A DNA stretch of 64,000 nucleotides from Aquilaria yunnanensis (lineage: Eukaryota > Streptophyta > Magnoliopsida > Malvales > Thymelaeaceae), in contig CM077594.1 of the NCBI GenBank assembly GCA_039654915.1, forward strand, positions 45,647,001-45,711,000. Reading direction: 5' to 3'. Both the position numbers and the translations under genes were made by a program. This document shows positions 45,001-55,345 of the stretch, piece after piece (the stretch's first letter is position 1; every line of letters begins with the position of its first letter). The notes under the pieces were generated by a model. It worked only from the letters and a program-made list of their open reading frames with translations. It had not been told where the DNA came from and did not search any database.

Positions 45001-45304
45001 GCTCCCACATTTGGTCTAGTCTTGCACTAGCCACCAAAAAAGTTTGCATGGCCGAAAATGCCAACCTTAAGTTTATAGATTTAATTGTACCACCCATCTC
45101 AGTGTACAATTTGATCCCCTTTCTTGGATTTCTGCCTGTTTTTCCATAGTTCTTTCCCATGTGCATTTAGGCCCTGAAAGTCTCCCGCTTTACTCATAGA
45201 CCACTGCACTAGACTCCATAGTTCTTCTTACTTTCCCTTTCTATTTTCTCTCATTTTTCTTGGTCCTTCTTGGCCTAAGCCAAGGACTTAGGATGTGCCT
45301 AACA
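42042..45304 (-). mobile_element. Tekay-2 solo LTR (about 3.26 kb)
   Basis: Plus-strand ends TGTCACACC...GTGCCTAACA, flanked by AGGCT (31364-31368 and 45305-45309) once Tat-5 is removed. It is homologous to Tekay-3 along its length but clearly diverged. No internal pol is present, so it is a solo LTR formed by LTR-LTR recombination. Orientation is inferred from the GGTGTGACA end. It carries the short ORF at 42727-42849. Confidence 0.85.
42727..42849 (-). CDS. Conserved 40-codon ORF inside Tekay-type LTR, copy 3
   Basis: Intact 40-codon frame, MDTWTLALIVVFTFMTMN and on to KVLFDH. A 1-nt deletion just before the ATG breaks the upstream frame that is open in copies 1 and 2. The protein-level conservation therefore starts at this ATG, which supports it as the true start. 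It differs from copy 1 mainly at third codon positions. Confidence 0.5.
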   Translation of the reverse strand: MDTWTLALIVVFTFMTMNMAIGLVLRCVLLYGILKVLFDH

Positions 45305-45309
45305 AGGCT

Positions 45310-46429
45310 GGTCCCCGAACTCTTCACCATCTTCCGGAAGGGGGGGGGGAAAGGGTCCTTCTTTACTTTCTTCACCCAGGAGGGCCCCCCTCCAACTGCC
45401 TTCCTCCTCTTCGGGGCAGCCTTTTTCTTCTATTCCCCCTTCTCGGCCTGGCCGAGGAAGAGGGACTTGTAGACGACGGCTGACTGGTCGCCCATCTTTA
45501 AAAAAGGAAGAAAGTATCAATGTAAGTCCAAAGGGATACTTACACCAAAATTTGAAAAGCAAGTTACTCTCGACAAGCGCTTCATAAGTGAGCTCCCCCC
45601 GTAGGAGCATCACCAGCCATGACTTCTTCCCGTTGATGGCAGGAGCTGGCATGCCGAGACCGGTTTTCTACTCCTTGAGCACCCCTAGCTCCCGAAGAAC
45701 CTCTTCGGTCATGAGGTTCCACCTGATGGGGAAGGGATAGAAGGAGCGTGGTGGGACCTCGGCATCCCAGTCGGCGACAGCTCGGATACGGCTGTCAAAA
45801 TCCTCAAAGCTCGCTGCTAAATCGGGAGTTAGCAACTTCTTGGGATCAACAACGTCCGTCTCCAGCGTGTCCCAGGCCCACCTAGTCGGCACGTAAGACC
45901 ACGCCTCTACCACCTTCAGGAAGAAGAACTTCCTTTGCCACCCTCGCCAGTTGTCTTTAGTGTCGAAGGTGAACATATATTTTTTGCTCTCAGATCCCCG
46001 AGGTAGCATGAAATAAAAGCCACTATTTGGGACCAGATAGAGCTTGTAATACTGCATGAAGATAACAAAATGGGGCTCTACCTTGAAAACCCCACACATG
46101 CAAATAAAGGCATTGAAGTAGGAATTAGAATTGGGAGGAAGTTGATTTACGGCTATGCCATGGAATTGGCAAAAGTGACAAATCATCTTCAGCGGGGGGA
46201 ACTGAAGTCCGGCCTTCAGTTGGGCTCAAAAAATGGTAACCTCGTCTGATTGGTTCATGAAGCTAAAAGGGTCGGGATAGGGTAGCCTGATAACAGCATA
46301 AGAAGGAAGAAAAAACTTAGTTGTCCACTTCGTTAGCTTCTCCAAAGTGGTACAACACGGGTAAGACATGAGAGGAAGCCACCTCTCGGGAGTAGTTTGG
46401 ATGGACATGATTGGGACTGGGGAAGACAT
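45310..46429 (-). pseudogene. Tat-3 antisense gene (aORF), 5' half
   Basis: From the ATG at 46429: MSSPVPIMSIQTTPERWLPL, CCTTLEKLTKW, then from 46186 FHGIAVNQLPPNSNSYF, MCGVFKVEPHF, LPRGSESKKYMF and PAPAINGKKSWLV. Exon 1 ends at 45568 with a donor GTAACTTG. From the internal Met it is 619 nt long, the same as in Tat-4 and Tat-5. Exon 2 starts near 45496 and is interrupted by Tekay-2 at 45310. A CGA-to-TGA change at 46226 is the only break in exon 1. Confidence 0.82.
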
Positions 46430-46715
46430 GTTCGGCAAAAAGAAAGGGCTCCAGGAATAATGCCAATGGACTTCGGGAAAAAGAAAACAACTTTGGACTC
46501 TAGAAAAAATGAAAACAGAAGAAACCGAGGGGCCTTTGGAAGGGAAACCCATGAAAATGTTTGTCGAAGTCGGGGTTAGTAGATGCCGTCGCAAAAAGTC
46601 ACCGGAAATCACTCCGCTGCTAGCACCACCGCAAAAGAGAAAGAAGAGCTTGAGAACAGACGAGCGCAAGACAGCAGCAAATGAAAACAAATGAGGGCGA
46701 TGAGGGGAAAGAAGG

Positions 46716-46723
46716 TTTATATA
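46716..46723 (-). promoter_or_regulatory. TATA box of Tat-3 antisense gene
   Basis: TATATAAA on the minus strand, about 290 bp upstream of the aORF ATG, in the same context as Tat-2. Confidence 0.55.
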
Positions 46724-47192
46724 GGCCGAAGGAGGTGGCGAATCGTCGCCATAACTGCCCCTCGAAGGTGAATCGTCGCCATAATTACCTGCTGAAGGTG
46801 AAAGATGCGGTTGTTATAACTGATACCACTATCCCCTAATAGCCGTGTGACACGTGTCATCTAGCAAAGGAGACGAGGGCACGCCTCCTGACAACACGGA
46901 TGCCAACGTAGGCTCATCCGAAAAGGCATGCCAGACTAATTATAAGACATGATGCTTCGCTGACACGCAGCAGAAAATTTGAGAGGAGGAACACACACTT
47001 CGAGAAAAAGCCGAGAGCCTAGCTAAGAGACGAGGAGTAGCACCTCCAACCTACTTCACCTAGGAAGGCACACCCTCAGAGAACGAAGTGTCCCCTACAC
47101 AAAATAACTGCCAGCCTTTATAAATGGGCCCCACGAAGTACTATGAGAATCCACACGTCGAAGAAATCACTTTTGTTTTCTGGGGGGGCATG
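46724..47192. other. Tat-3 region between antisense promoter and 3' LTR, with PPT
   Basis: No gene. It includes an acacgtgtcatc motif (about 46849) and the polypurine tract ctgggggggcatg ending at 47192. The CCGAAG hairpin seen before the other PPTs is degraded here. Confidence 0.6.
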
Positions 47193-48052
47193 TGATGGCC
47201 AAAGGGCTATTACCCTTCGAAAAGCCGAGCTCTGACAAAGCATCACCCTCAGTTAGGGTGAGCATTACCCTCGAGAAATAAGAGTGCCAACCTCGGTAGG
47301 ACAGGGTCTGACCTCCTGACGCCCAGACCTCGGTGATCCACCATCACCTTCGGGTAGTGATAGTATTAACTTTGGGAACACGGTGTTCTACCACCCTTGG
47401 TAAGATGGCCTGACCAGCTTCGAGAGAGGTAGACTCACCATCCTCGGAAGAGGAGAACATTCTCCGAAAGGAGTCCCCCGTGCCGAGGGGACTTACAAAT
47501 AACTGGGGAAACCTCGGCAAGAAGCTCTCCCATCTCGAAGAGGTCTCTTTCACCAAAGGGGCCTCAAGGATATGACAAAAATTGTCAAGGAGCCTCTGAC
47601 ACGCCGCCCTCGTACACGTCCTGACACGCCGCCCTCGTCTATGTCCTGACACGCAGACCTCCTGTTGCCCTAACTCCTGACAAAGACGGCCTATGGCCGA
47701 CTAGAGGTCCCCATTTCTGAAGGTACGAACTGCATCCAACCAGACATGTGTCATGATCTGAGTGGGTTGTGGCAAGCAGGCTTTTCTTGACACCTTCCTA
47801 TAAATACTTGGGAAACGACCTTGGTAAGGGGAGGACACTACTCTCTACCCATTACTCTCCATCCAGCTAAATACTAACTTGGGCATTGGAGGCTCCTCCA
47901 CCGGAAAAACAATCCAGGGATCTCCTAACCCCCGTTCTTTGAATCTTTCAGGCAGCCACCCCCTCCGGAAGCCCCTTCTGTAGATACCCTCTTCACCGAA
48001 AGTCCCTGTTGCAGGCCACTATGTCATACAACTAGCATGCCAACGGGCATCA
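47193..48052 (+). mobile_element. Tat-3 3' LTR (860 bp)
   Basis: TGATGGCC...GGGCATCA with G-box variant (agacatgtgtcatgatctga), TATA (tataaata, about 47800) and U5 stem-loop (47888-47925). It is closely similar to 17271-17964. The sequence to its right is Del-F LTR, so Tat-3 inserted in the Del-F 3' LTR. Confidence 0.85.
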
Positions 48053-48502
48053 CTTGTATATATGGATTATGGTTTGTGTGTTTTAGTGTCTTTGGATGCA
48101 AGTTTTAATGATGGTTACATTGCCTATTGAATCCAAGTGCTACCCTTACTATGTTTCTCAAAGAAACTTACTCCTTTAAATTCTGTCATTTCAGGTCCAG
48201 TTGAAAGATCTTCTTCAAGCTAAGCTTTTTGGTTTGATTTTTGCCCTGACTTTTCAGGAACATGAACATCCATGTCTAGTTCTAATCTGGAAAGTTTGTT
48301 GATTTAGGAGCACATTTGGTGTTTTTAGTGTTGGTACTTACTGTGTTGTGCAGTAGCTATCTAGCATCTTGTTCTGGAGTACATTGTGTCTCAGCCACTC
48401 CTGTAACCTAGGGTGCATATTTAGCTGATTTAAGACCATTTGGTAGTGCATGTATGCATGTACATGTAGTATACGTAAAATAAGACAAGTATGTGAACAT
48501 TT
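48053..48502 (+). mobile_element. Del-F 3' LTR, segment 2
   Basis: Matches about 9510-9957 of the 5' LTR (ttttaatgatggttacattgcc onward). It ends with CATTT, the TSD of Tekay-3. Confidence 0.8.
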
Positions 48503-51500
48503 TGTCACACCTCACTCAGGCCCTGGCCTATAAGTTTCTAAATTAACTCACAAGCCCGACTCCAAAATTAAGTTTCTAGCATTCGGCCAAGCAAATCATG
48601 GCAACATTAAGTCTTATTTTCTTAAGTTGAGAGGCTTGGGAGGTGGCCCAGGTGGCTTTAAAACAAGTCCAACAAATACTTGCAGCAAAGGCAAAGCCCA
48701 ATACCACTAATTTGCACAACAAGCAAGGTTTTAATTGATTACTTGCATAACAAGCAAGGCAACACTTAAAGGGGTTTTAAGTGCATAAATGGTGTGCAAT
48801 CAAGTGTACTACTTATATGACAATAAAAGGCCCACAGAAGGTATTTTTGTTTGAAAATCCAATGCAAAATGCACATGATCTTCTCGGCCTACAAAGTTAC
48901 TCCTGGAGGTTCGTAATACTTAGCCACTAAAAGTCCATACTTAATCACATAAAAGTGCCCAACCTTGGCCCATAACAACCACATATAAATACAACCTCAA
49001 AACCATCCATAAGTCCATACATAACTTGGCATCCAAGATCCACAAAACCAACAACAAACTAGGTATCCAAGACTACACATATGTACAATCCAAAAAGGTA
49101 GTCTACCTAGCATCTAACATGGCTATACATGCCAAGCATCCATAAGTAGTTCATGCCAAGTTACATACAAACCAAGACCATTAATGGTCAAACAAAACTT
49201 TGAGAATTCCATACAAAAGTACACACTGCAACACCAACCCAATTGCCTGATTCATTGTCATCAAAGCAAATACTATGATCAGAGCCAAAGTCCAAGTATC
49301 CATAGCTTTCCTAGACAAGTCTCCAACTACAGCCTGCATACTTATCACATAAGTCTCGGCCAACCAAAAATTTAAGACTTGTAATGTACTAGAACTAATA
49401 AGCCAAGCACACATTGGCACATACCTTGGAAAACAAGCAAACAAGCACTAAACACAAGTACAGAGCAAGCTAGTACTACTCAGGCCGAATGTCTTTGCCT
49501 GAAAATAAAAAGATGGGCAGTGAGTAAAACTCAGTAGAATTCACTTCCATATAAACAACTCAATCATGAGTCAATTTAGTTAAGCTGAGTATTCACTCAA
49601 AGCTTAACCTCCCATTAGCTTAGCTCAACCTGCAAAACAGACACAAAGACAAAGAAAACCAAGCATATACATATACATGATAAATATTCACAATATCCTG
49701 AATTTGGTTAGCAAGCACATGGAAAGCACCAAAGCACACAAGAACACACACACACTTGACATTTTGCTCTCGGCCCAAATAGACATACATGTACCCATGT
49801 GCACATTGCACACAACACACCATCAAACAATCCACTTCCACTTAGAGCTCCAAAATGCTAAGTAAATAGGCCAAATTTACTTGCATTTCTAGTACATGTA
49901 CATTAGTTAATTAGCTAATCAACAATTCAACCGAGTGAAAACTCAATAGCCCATCAAGCAACTAAGGTCATTTGGCAAATTTTAACCATCACTTAGTCAC
50001 TCTAAACACTTGAACCATGGTAATTCACCAAGCAATATCAAGTGTTAGTGAATCCTACCTCAATTGCTCTCAGTCACAACCAAGCTTCAAATGCCCAAGT
50101 GTTCCTCAATCACAATGCCCACCATAACAACACATAGGCATCAACAACACATACTCATGGACTAACTACCGTGATTTCTATGAAGAACACTACAATATAC
50201 AAGCTTAAGCTCTCGGTCACAATGCCCAATTCCACATATTTGTGTTATCCATCAATCGAACTCATTATATGATCATCTAATCATCAATGAACATCACTCA
50301 TGGCATCATTACCATGTAACCAAGTGAAGAACACTCAAGTACACTAATCCATGCTCTCGGCCGTAATGCCCATTTTTACACTTTAATGTTCTTCATCAAT
50401 CTAATCCAACACATGCTCATCCAAGCGTCATTAAACCTTAACCATGGTACAATTACCATGTAATAATGTGAAGAACATGAAATTACCTTCACATTGAACT
50501 ATCGGCCAACATAACAACTTGCACACTTTGATGTTCCTCACTCCAAATAGCCTAGCACAAGATCAAATAGGCAACAATAATACTTAGTCATGGATTAATT
50601 TCCATGGAAACGAAGAAGAACATCAAGTTATGTCACCCAACACTCTCGGCCAACAATGGACTTGCAGTCCACCATAACACATGCTCAAGTAATTCAATCC
50701 AACATCAATTGAGCACTTAAATCCCTTGTTCATGGAAGAAATACCATGGAAATCAAGGAAACACGAAAATACCTTGGGATCCTAGCTTGATTTGGCTCGG
50801 CCCTTCAACAAAACTCAAGAACAAAACTTGATTCCAAGTAATCCAAGGCTGAAACAAGCATTCCAAGCTTAAATCCTTCAAGTGCTCTCAAGATTTCCTT
50901 GATTTCAAGACTAATTTCTAAGGAAGAGCTCAAGAACACTCTCAGCCAAATGAAAGCAAGGAAGCCCGAAAATGAACCAAATGGCCTTTGACTAGTTTCG
51001 GCCGAAAGACATATGTGAAATGGTTAGCCAAATGCTAACTTTTGCCTTCCAATTCTTTACATGAGACAATGTAGTCTTTAAGTTCTCAAGTTCATAAAGC
51101 CGCCACTAAAACTTGTGTCCAAGTTGACATTTAGGTCACTTCATGGCTTACAATGCCATGCACACATCAAATACAAGTACCAAGGTGTCATAATTTCCTT
51201 GTATAACTGGCCATGTAACTAGCATAAAGACTAGTTAGTTAAACCAAATGACTAGTGAATAGTTCTTTAGTGGTAGACAAGACTTGACTAGCAATAATTG
51301 TTGTCCACCAAATTTGGTCTAGTCTTGTACTTGTCACCCATAAATCTTGGATGGCCAAAATGATCAACTTAAAGTTGATAGTTTTAATTGTACCACTCAT
51401 TCAAGTGTACAATTTGATCCCCTTTCTCTGTTTCCTGTCTGTTTTTTCCATAGTCTAGTTTCTATGGGCAGTTTAGCCCTGAAAATCTTCAGCTTTACAC

Positions 51501-51609
51501 ATAGACCACTGTACTAGTTTTCATAGTTCTCCTCATCCTTCCTTTATGCTTTTCTTTGTTTTCCTTTGTTTCTCTTGGCCTAAGCCAAGCACTTCGCAGG
51601 TACCTAACA
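48503..51609 (-). mobile_element. Tekay-3 solo LTR (3107 bp)
   Basis: TGTCACACC...GTACCTAACA on the plus strand, flanked by CATTT at 48498-48502 and 51610-51614. The empty site is visible in the Del-F 5' LTR (gtgaacatttgag, about 9953). It has no pol genes. It is read on the minus strand, where it ends GGTGTGACA, the end normally followed by the Met-tRNA PBS in such elements. Confidence 0.92.
49181..49303 (-). CDS. Conserved 40-codon ORF inside Tekay-type LTR, copy 2
   Basis: Same 40-codon frame as at 1852-1974, with only two residue changes (FAL for FAF, QAI for QTI). The frame is also open upstream to 49444. It lies sense in the LTR, after a gtatgt...gcag segment equivalent to 1731-1821. 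Confidence 0.5.
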   Translation of the reverse strand: MDTWTLALIIVFALMTMNQAIGLVLQCVLLYGILKVLFDH

Positions 51610-51984
51610 CATTTGAGTAATGTTTTGGCTATGTAAGTGATGTGGTGTAAAGCTGCCTAAGCGTGAACTATGGGCTGCTTACTTCTAAATTCTGTTTTAG
51701 CTACATATGGTTTTTAAATGCAAGGTAATGTGTTTCATATGTGTAATGTACATATATGGGGTAGCCTTGGAGGGCTTTCATCTTGTGAATGAAGTGTTTG
51801 CACACTTATGAAATTTTTTATGCGGAAAATGGTCATAAAGTGACCAAAATTTTGACTCTGCACTTAAAGTTCTATATCTCCTTGTGTAGAAAAATATTTG
51901 TGGGAACTTTTGACCACACCTGGAGAAGATCTAGAGGTTTAACTGGGATTTTGAATTTCTAAATTTGGAGCCTGTAGCCAAAGA
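51610..51984 (+). mobile_element. Del-F 3' LTR, segment 3
   Basis: Continues the LTR after the CATTT TSD and matches about 9955-10330. It is cut by the unclassified element at 51985. Confidence 0.78.
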
Positions 51985-52669
51985 TGTTGAAGATTTCAGG
52001 ATCTCATGATAACATATCTTTAAGTTATCTACTCATGTACATGCCACATGCATTTTGATTATTTGAGTTCAACATGGATCGAGACATGCATAATTCTAAT
52101 TCTTAACATTGCACTTAATATAACATGTTATACAGCATGTCAATTTTACATACAAGTTATGTCAAATAAATCCTAGCATGCTACTAAGAACATACATGTA
52201 ATAAATGGAACCTAGCATGCTGCTAAACCAAGAAAGAATGTGCACCTTTGTTCTTGGTTATCTTTGGCCAAAACTTGAGGAGGACTTGATCTTGGAGGAG
52301 CACCTTGAGGCTTGAATTCAGATGAAGAGATCTCAATGATAATCCACCCACAATGCTCTAAATAAGTGTCTAATATTTTGGCTTATTTAAGGAATGGAAG
52401 GAGTAGACTTTTCTTTCAAGAAATTGGAGCAAATGAAGTGCCAATCAGTGCTTAAAATGTCTGGCAACTAAAGGCTAATTATAGATGACCAAAAGGCACA
52501 CCTTTACACCAAGCAAGTTGTCCTTTAAGCCAAAGAACACTTCCTTTGGTCAAGGGTCATCTATGGTGGCGAAAATACATGTCTCTCTGGCCAAGGAACA
52601 CTTCCTTTGGCCTAAGAGACATGTCCCTTTGGTCAAGAGACATCTCTTAGTGCTATAACCAACCCATGG

Positions 52670-52880
52670 CCGAATATACATGTCTCTTGATGTCAAAGGA
52701 CATCATTCTTTGTGCAAGAACCACCCTAACCACCTGATGGCCGAATATACATGTCTCTTGATGTCAAAGGACATCATTCTTGGTGCAATAACCACCCTAA
52801 CCACCCCATGGCCGAATATACATGTCTATTCACTCAAGGAACACTTCCTTTGGATGAAAGGACATGTTCTTTTAGCCAAT
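52670..52880. repeat. 71-bp tandem repeat, about 2.5 units
   Basis: The motif ccgaatatacatgtct recurs at 52670, 52741 and 52812. Units contain ttgatgtcaaaggacatca. Confidence 0.8.
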
Positions 52881-53029
52881 AGTCATCTCTTTTGATGAAG
52901 AGACATACCTTTACACAAAAGATTTGTCTCTTGGTAGTTTTGAGCTAAAAGCAAGGTGAGCTGGCACAAAGCTAGCTCACTATACTACTTATGCACCATT
53001 GAGCTCCAACCAAGCACCATGAACTGAGG

Positions 53030-53345
53030 TCCAGCTCCTAGAGCTGACCTTGAGCTGGAGTTAGCTGCTCTGAGCTGAAGTGAACTGAAGTGCAGCTACA
53101 TTCAGCTACCAAAAGCTGAAGTGAGCTGACTTGAGCTGACTTGAGCTAACTTGAGCTGAAGTCCAGCTACTTCGAGCTACTTATAGCTGAAGTGAGCTGA
53201 CTTGAGCTGAAGTCTAGCTACATTCAGCTACCAGAAGCTGAAGTGAGTTGACTTGAGCTGACTTGAGCTAACTTGAGTTGAAGTCCAGCTACTTTGAGCT
53301 ACTTATAGCTGAAGTGAGCCGACTTGAGCTAAAGGGAGCTACTTT
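53030..53345. repeat. gagctgactt-type short repeats in a 122-bp higher-order unit
   Basis: Many agct-containing decamers (tgagctgact). A larger unit starting gaagtgag repeats at 53118 and 53240. Confidence 0.75.
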
Positions 53346-53436
53346 TAGCTACCTTAGATAGCTGTTCAAGCTAGAGTTAGCTCAATGAGCTCAAATCCTA
53401 TCTTAAAAGGATCTTGGTGTGGCAAGAATTCCAACA

Positions 53437-53927
53437 GATATGACATTACAAAGTTGGCTAAGTTATTGTTCATTGGGTTAGAATTTTGTTACCAAGTTAA
53501 AAAATCCATAACTTGGTCCATAGGTGGGCTATTGATGTAAAACAAAATTCCTTGGTTTTGTCTAAGTCTCTAGTTGATAATGGAGCAAAAGGAAATAGGG
53601 GGTACATGGCTAGAATGATACAGTTTGTTAGTGGAAGTTATAGGTGTAGTGGCTAGTCACCAGAACTTAACAAGATTGCCTAATGTGTGATAACCAAGAT
53701 TAAGACTTGTGCTAGTGTTTTCCTTCTTTGCTGCCATGGTGTGCATGAAATGTGAATATGTGTGTGGTGGTTGGACCAATATGCATGTGTTTACATAGTG
53801 CCCAAGAGGGCCACTTCGGTATGCACACTATAGGCAGTGTTATGATGGCCTACAGAACTTTACAAATCTTGGGAATCTAAATGCACAATTTTGGCACTAT
53901 AATTGGACTACCCCGGAGTGGGTAAAA
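53437..53927 (+). mobile_element. Del-F 3' LTR, segment 4 (right end)
   Basis: Matches about 10333-10820 and ends gagtgggtaaaa, a mutated form of ...gtaaca. It is followed by GTTTT (53928-53932), the duplicate of 8420-8424. Confidence 0.8.
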
Positions 53928-54136
53928 GTTTTCCTTCTTAGCTACCATAGTGTGCATAAATGTAAATATGTGTGTTATGGTTAAACCAATATGCATGTAT
54001 TTACATAGTGCTCAAGAGGGTCACTTGAGTTTGTACACTAGGTGTGTTGTTCTGATGACCTACAAGACACACCAATCTTGGGAGTTTAAATGCACACTTT
54101 TTGCACCATAACTGGACTACCTCGGAGTAGGTAACA
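53928..54136 (+). mobile_element. Del-F' LTR, right part
   Basis: Starts with the TSD GTTTT and continues the LTR interrupted at 8424, ending gagtaggtaaca. It looks like a 211-bp tandem duplicate of 53718-53927, but the TSD shows that it is the resumed host LTR. Confidence 0.8.
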
Positions 54137-55345
54137 CCGTGACCAAGGTTAGGATTGCTAAAAAATTGTCATTTTCCCATCCCAAATGGCTGGTAAAAAC
54201 ATTGCCCAAGTGTAGCCTAAAGTTTGCAAAATTTGCAAACATACCATTACTAAAAACCAAGATAGAAATAAAGCTAGAAAAAATTGCAAACATACCATTA
54301 CTAAAAACCAAGATAGAAATAAAGCTAGAAAAAATCATTTTTTCCCCATTGCTACCAAAAATTTGACCCCAACCTGCTAGTGTTCTTCCTTGAACTCCTC
54401 CACATCCCTCCATAGCCACCATACCTTAATAAATCAATAGAAAGCAGAGAAAGCAAGAGAATTCAACAAAGAGCACAAAATCCTTAGTTTTTAGGTTCAT
54501 TTAGGGTTTCAGCTTAAACACCCCAAGGTAAGGATTTTCTTAAGTTTAGTAGATTGTTTACTGTATTTCTAAACATCCATGAAGCTAGGACCATGCTTGG
54601 AAGAGAGAAAAAAGCTCAAGGAACCAAGTATGGGTTAAGGCGAAAGAATCATGGCAAGCTTTTGGCCTTAGTGTTACCATGCTAAAGATGGCAGCAAGAA
54701 ATAAGGGTTTCTAGAGCCCAAGGTAGTACTAACTAAGACCTAAAAGGCTTATAAGACCAAGAGAAAGCTTGAGGAGGGCTACCATAGTGTTACTAAACTG
54801 ATATCTTATTGTTTTATTGAATGATTATGGATTAACCCTAATGTGTTATTGCTGCCAGCATTACATATGCTTATTATTGTGTTTGTTGGTGCATATGGTT
54901 GCCATATTTGTGTGTTTGTATTGTTTTTGTGTGTTTTTATGTCTTTGGATTTCAGGTGGCATGTTGCTATGCAAGACTTTATATTGAAAGTCCTTACTAA
55001 GTTCTTTACAAAGAGGTTACTCCCCTTTCTGTCCATTTTCAGGAACACCTGAAAGAGAATGTTCAAACTAGTATTCATAGTTTCATTTTTATTGTGAAAT
55101 GTTGGGTAAATAAACTTTAATATGTCTAGTATTAAACTGGAGTGTTTCATGATTGTTAAAGCACATTTGCTAATTTTAGTGTTGGTACATTCTGCCTTAT
55201 GCAGCAGCTGCCTTTTGAAGTTTCTAGAGTGCATTATGTTGGTAAGGCTCTCCAAGAAGCTAGTGCACATACCAAATAAGCTAGGACATTAGTATGATTC
55301 ATCTATGCATGTAAATACACTATGGATGATGGATGGATGATATAT
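54137..55345 (+). mobile_element. Third Del-type LTR, left-truncated
   Basis: Diverged relative of 8940-9960 in the Del-F LTR (catagccaccatacctt, ccaaggtaagg, gttggtacattctgcc). No coding region is accepted. It ends with TATAT (55341-55345), the TSD of Tekay-4, and resumes at 57429. Confidence 0.65.
54235..54336. repeat. 51-bp tandem duplication
   Basis: Two nearly identical 51-bp units starting gcaaacatacc at 54235 and 54286. The length is a multiple of three, which is why ORFs run through it on both strands. Confidence 0.9.

Larger units (their letters stand above)
51985..53436. mobile_element. Unclassified 1.45-kb TG...CA insertion, probably a solo LTR
   Basis: Begins TGTTGAAGATTTC and ends GAATTCCA(ACA), inside a Del-F LTR whose uninterrupted form is at about 10330. 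Flanks show only an imperfect duplication (AAAGA and ACAGA if the end is taken at 53431). There is no pol. It contains two internal tandem-repeat fields. Strand and family are not determined. Confidence 0.5.

Noticed and set aside
52680..52895. 71-codon ORF in the unclassified element
   Set aside because: Runs through 71-bp tandem repeats; the period is not a multiple of three, so no repeated peptide is maintained.
53718..54136. Apparent 211-bp tandem duplication
   Set aside because: The second unit starts with GTTTT, the duplicate of 8420-8424, so it is the resumed Del-F' LTR rather than a tandem copy.
54117..54422. ORFs on both strands over 54139-54366
   Set aside because: Created by a 51-bp in-frame tandem duplication in non-coding LTR sequence.
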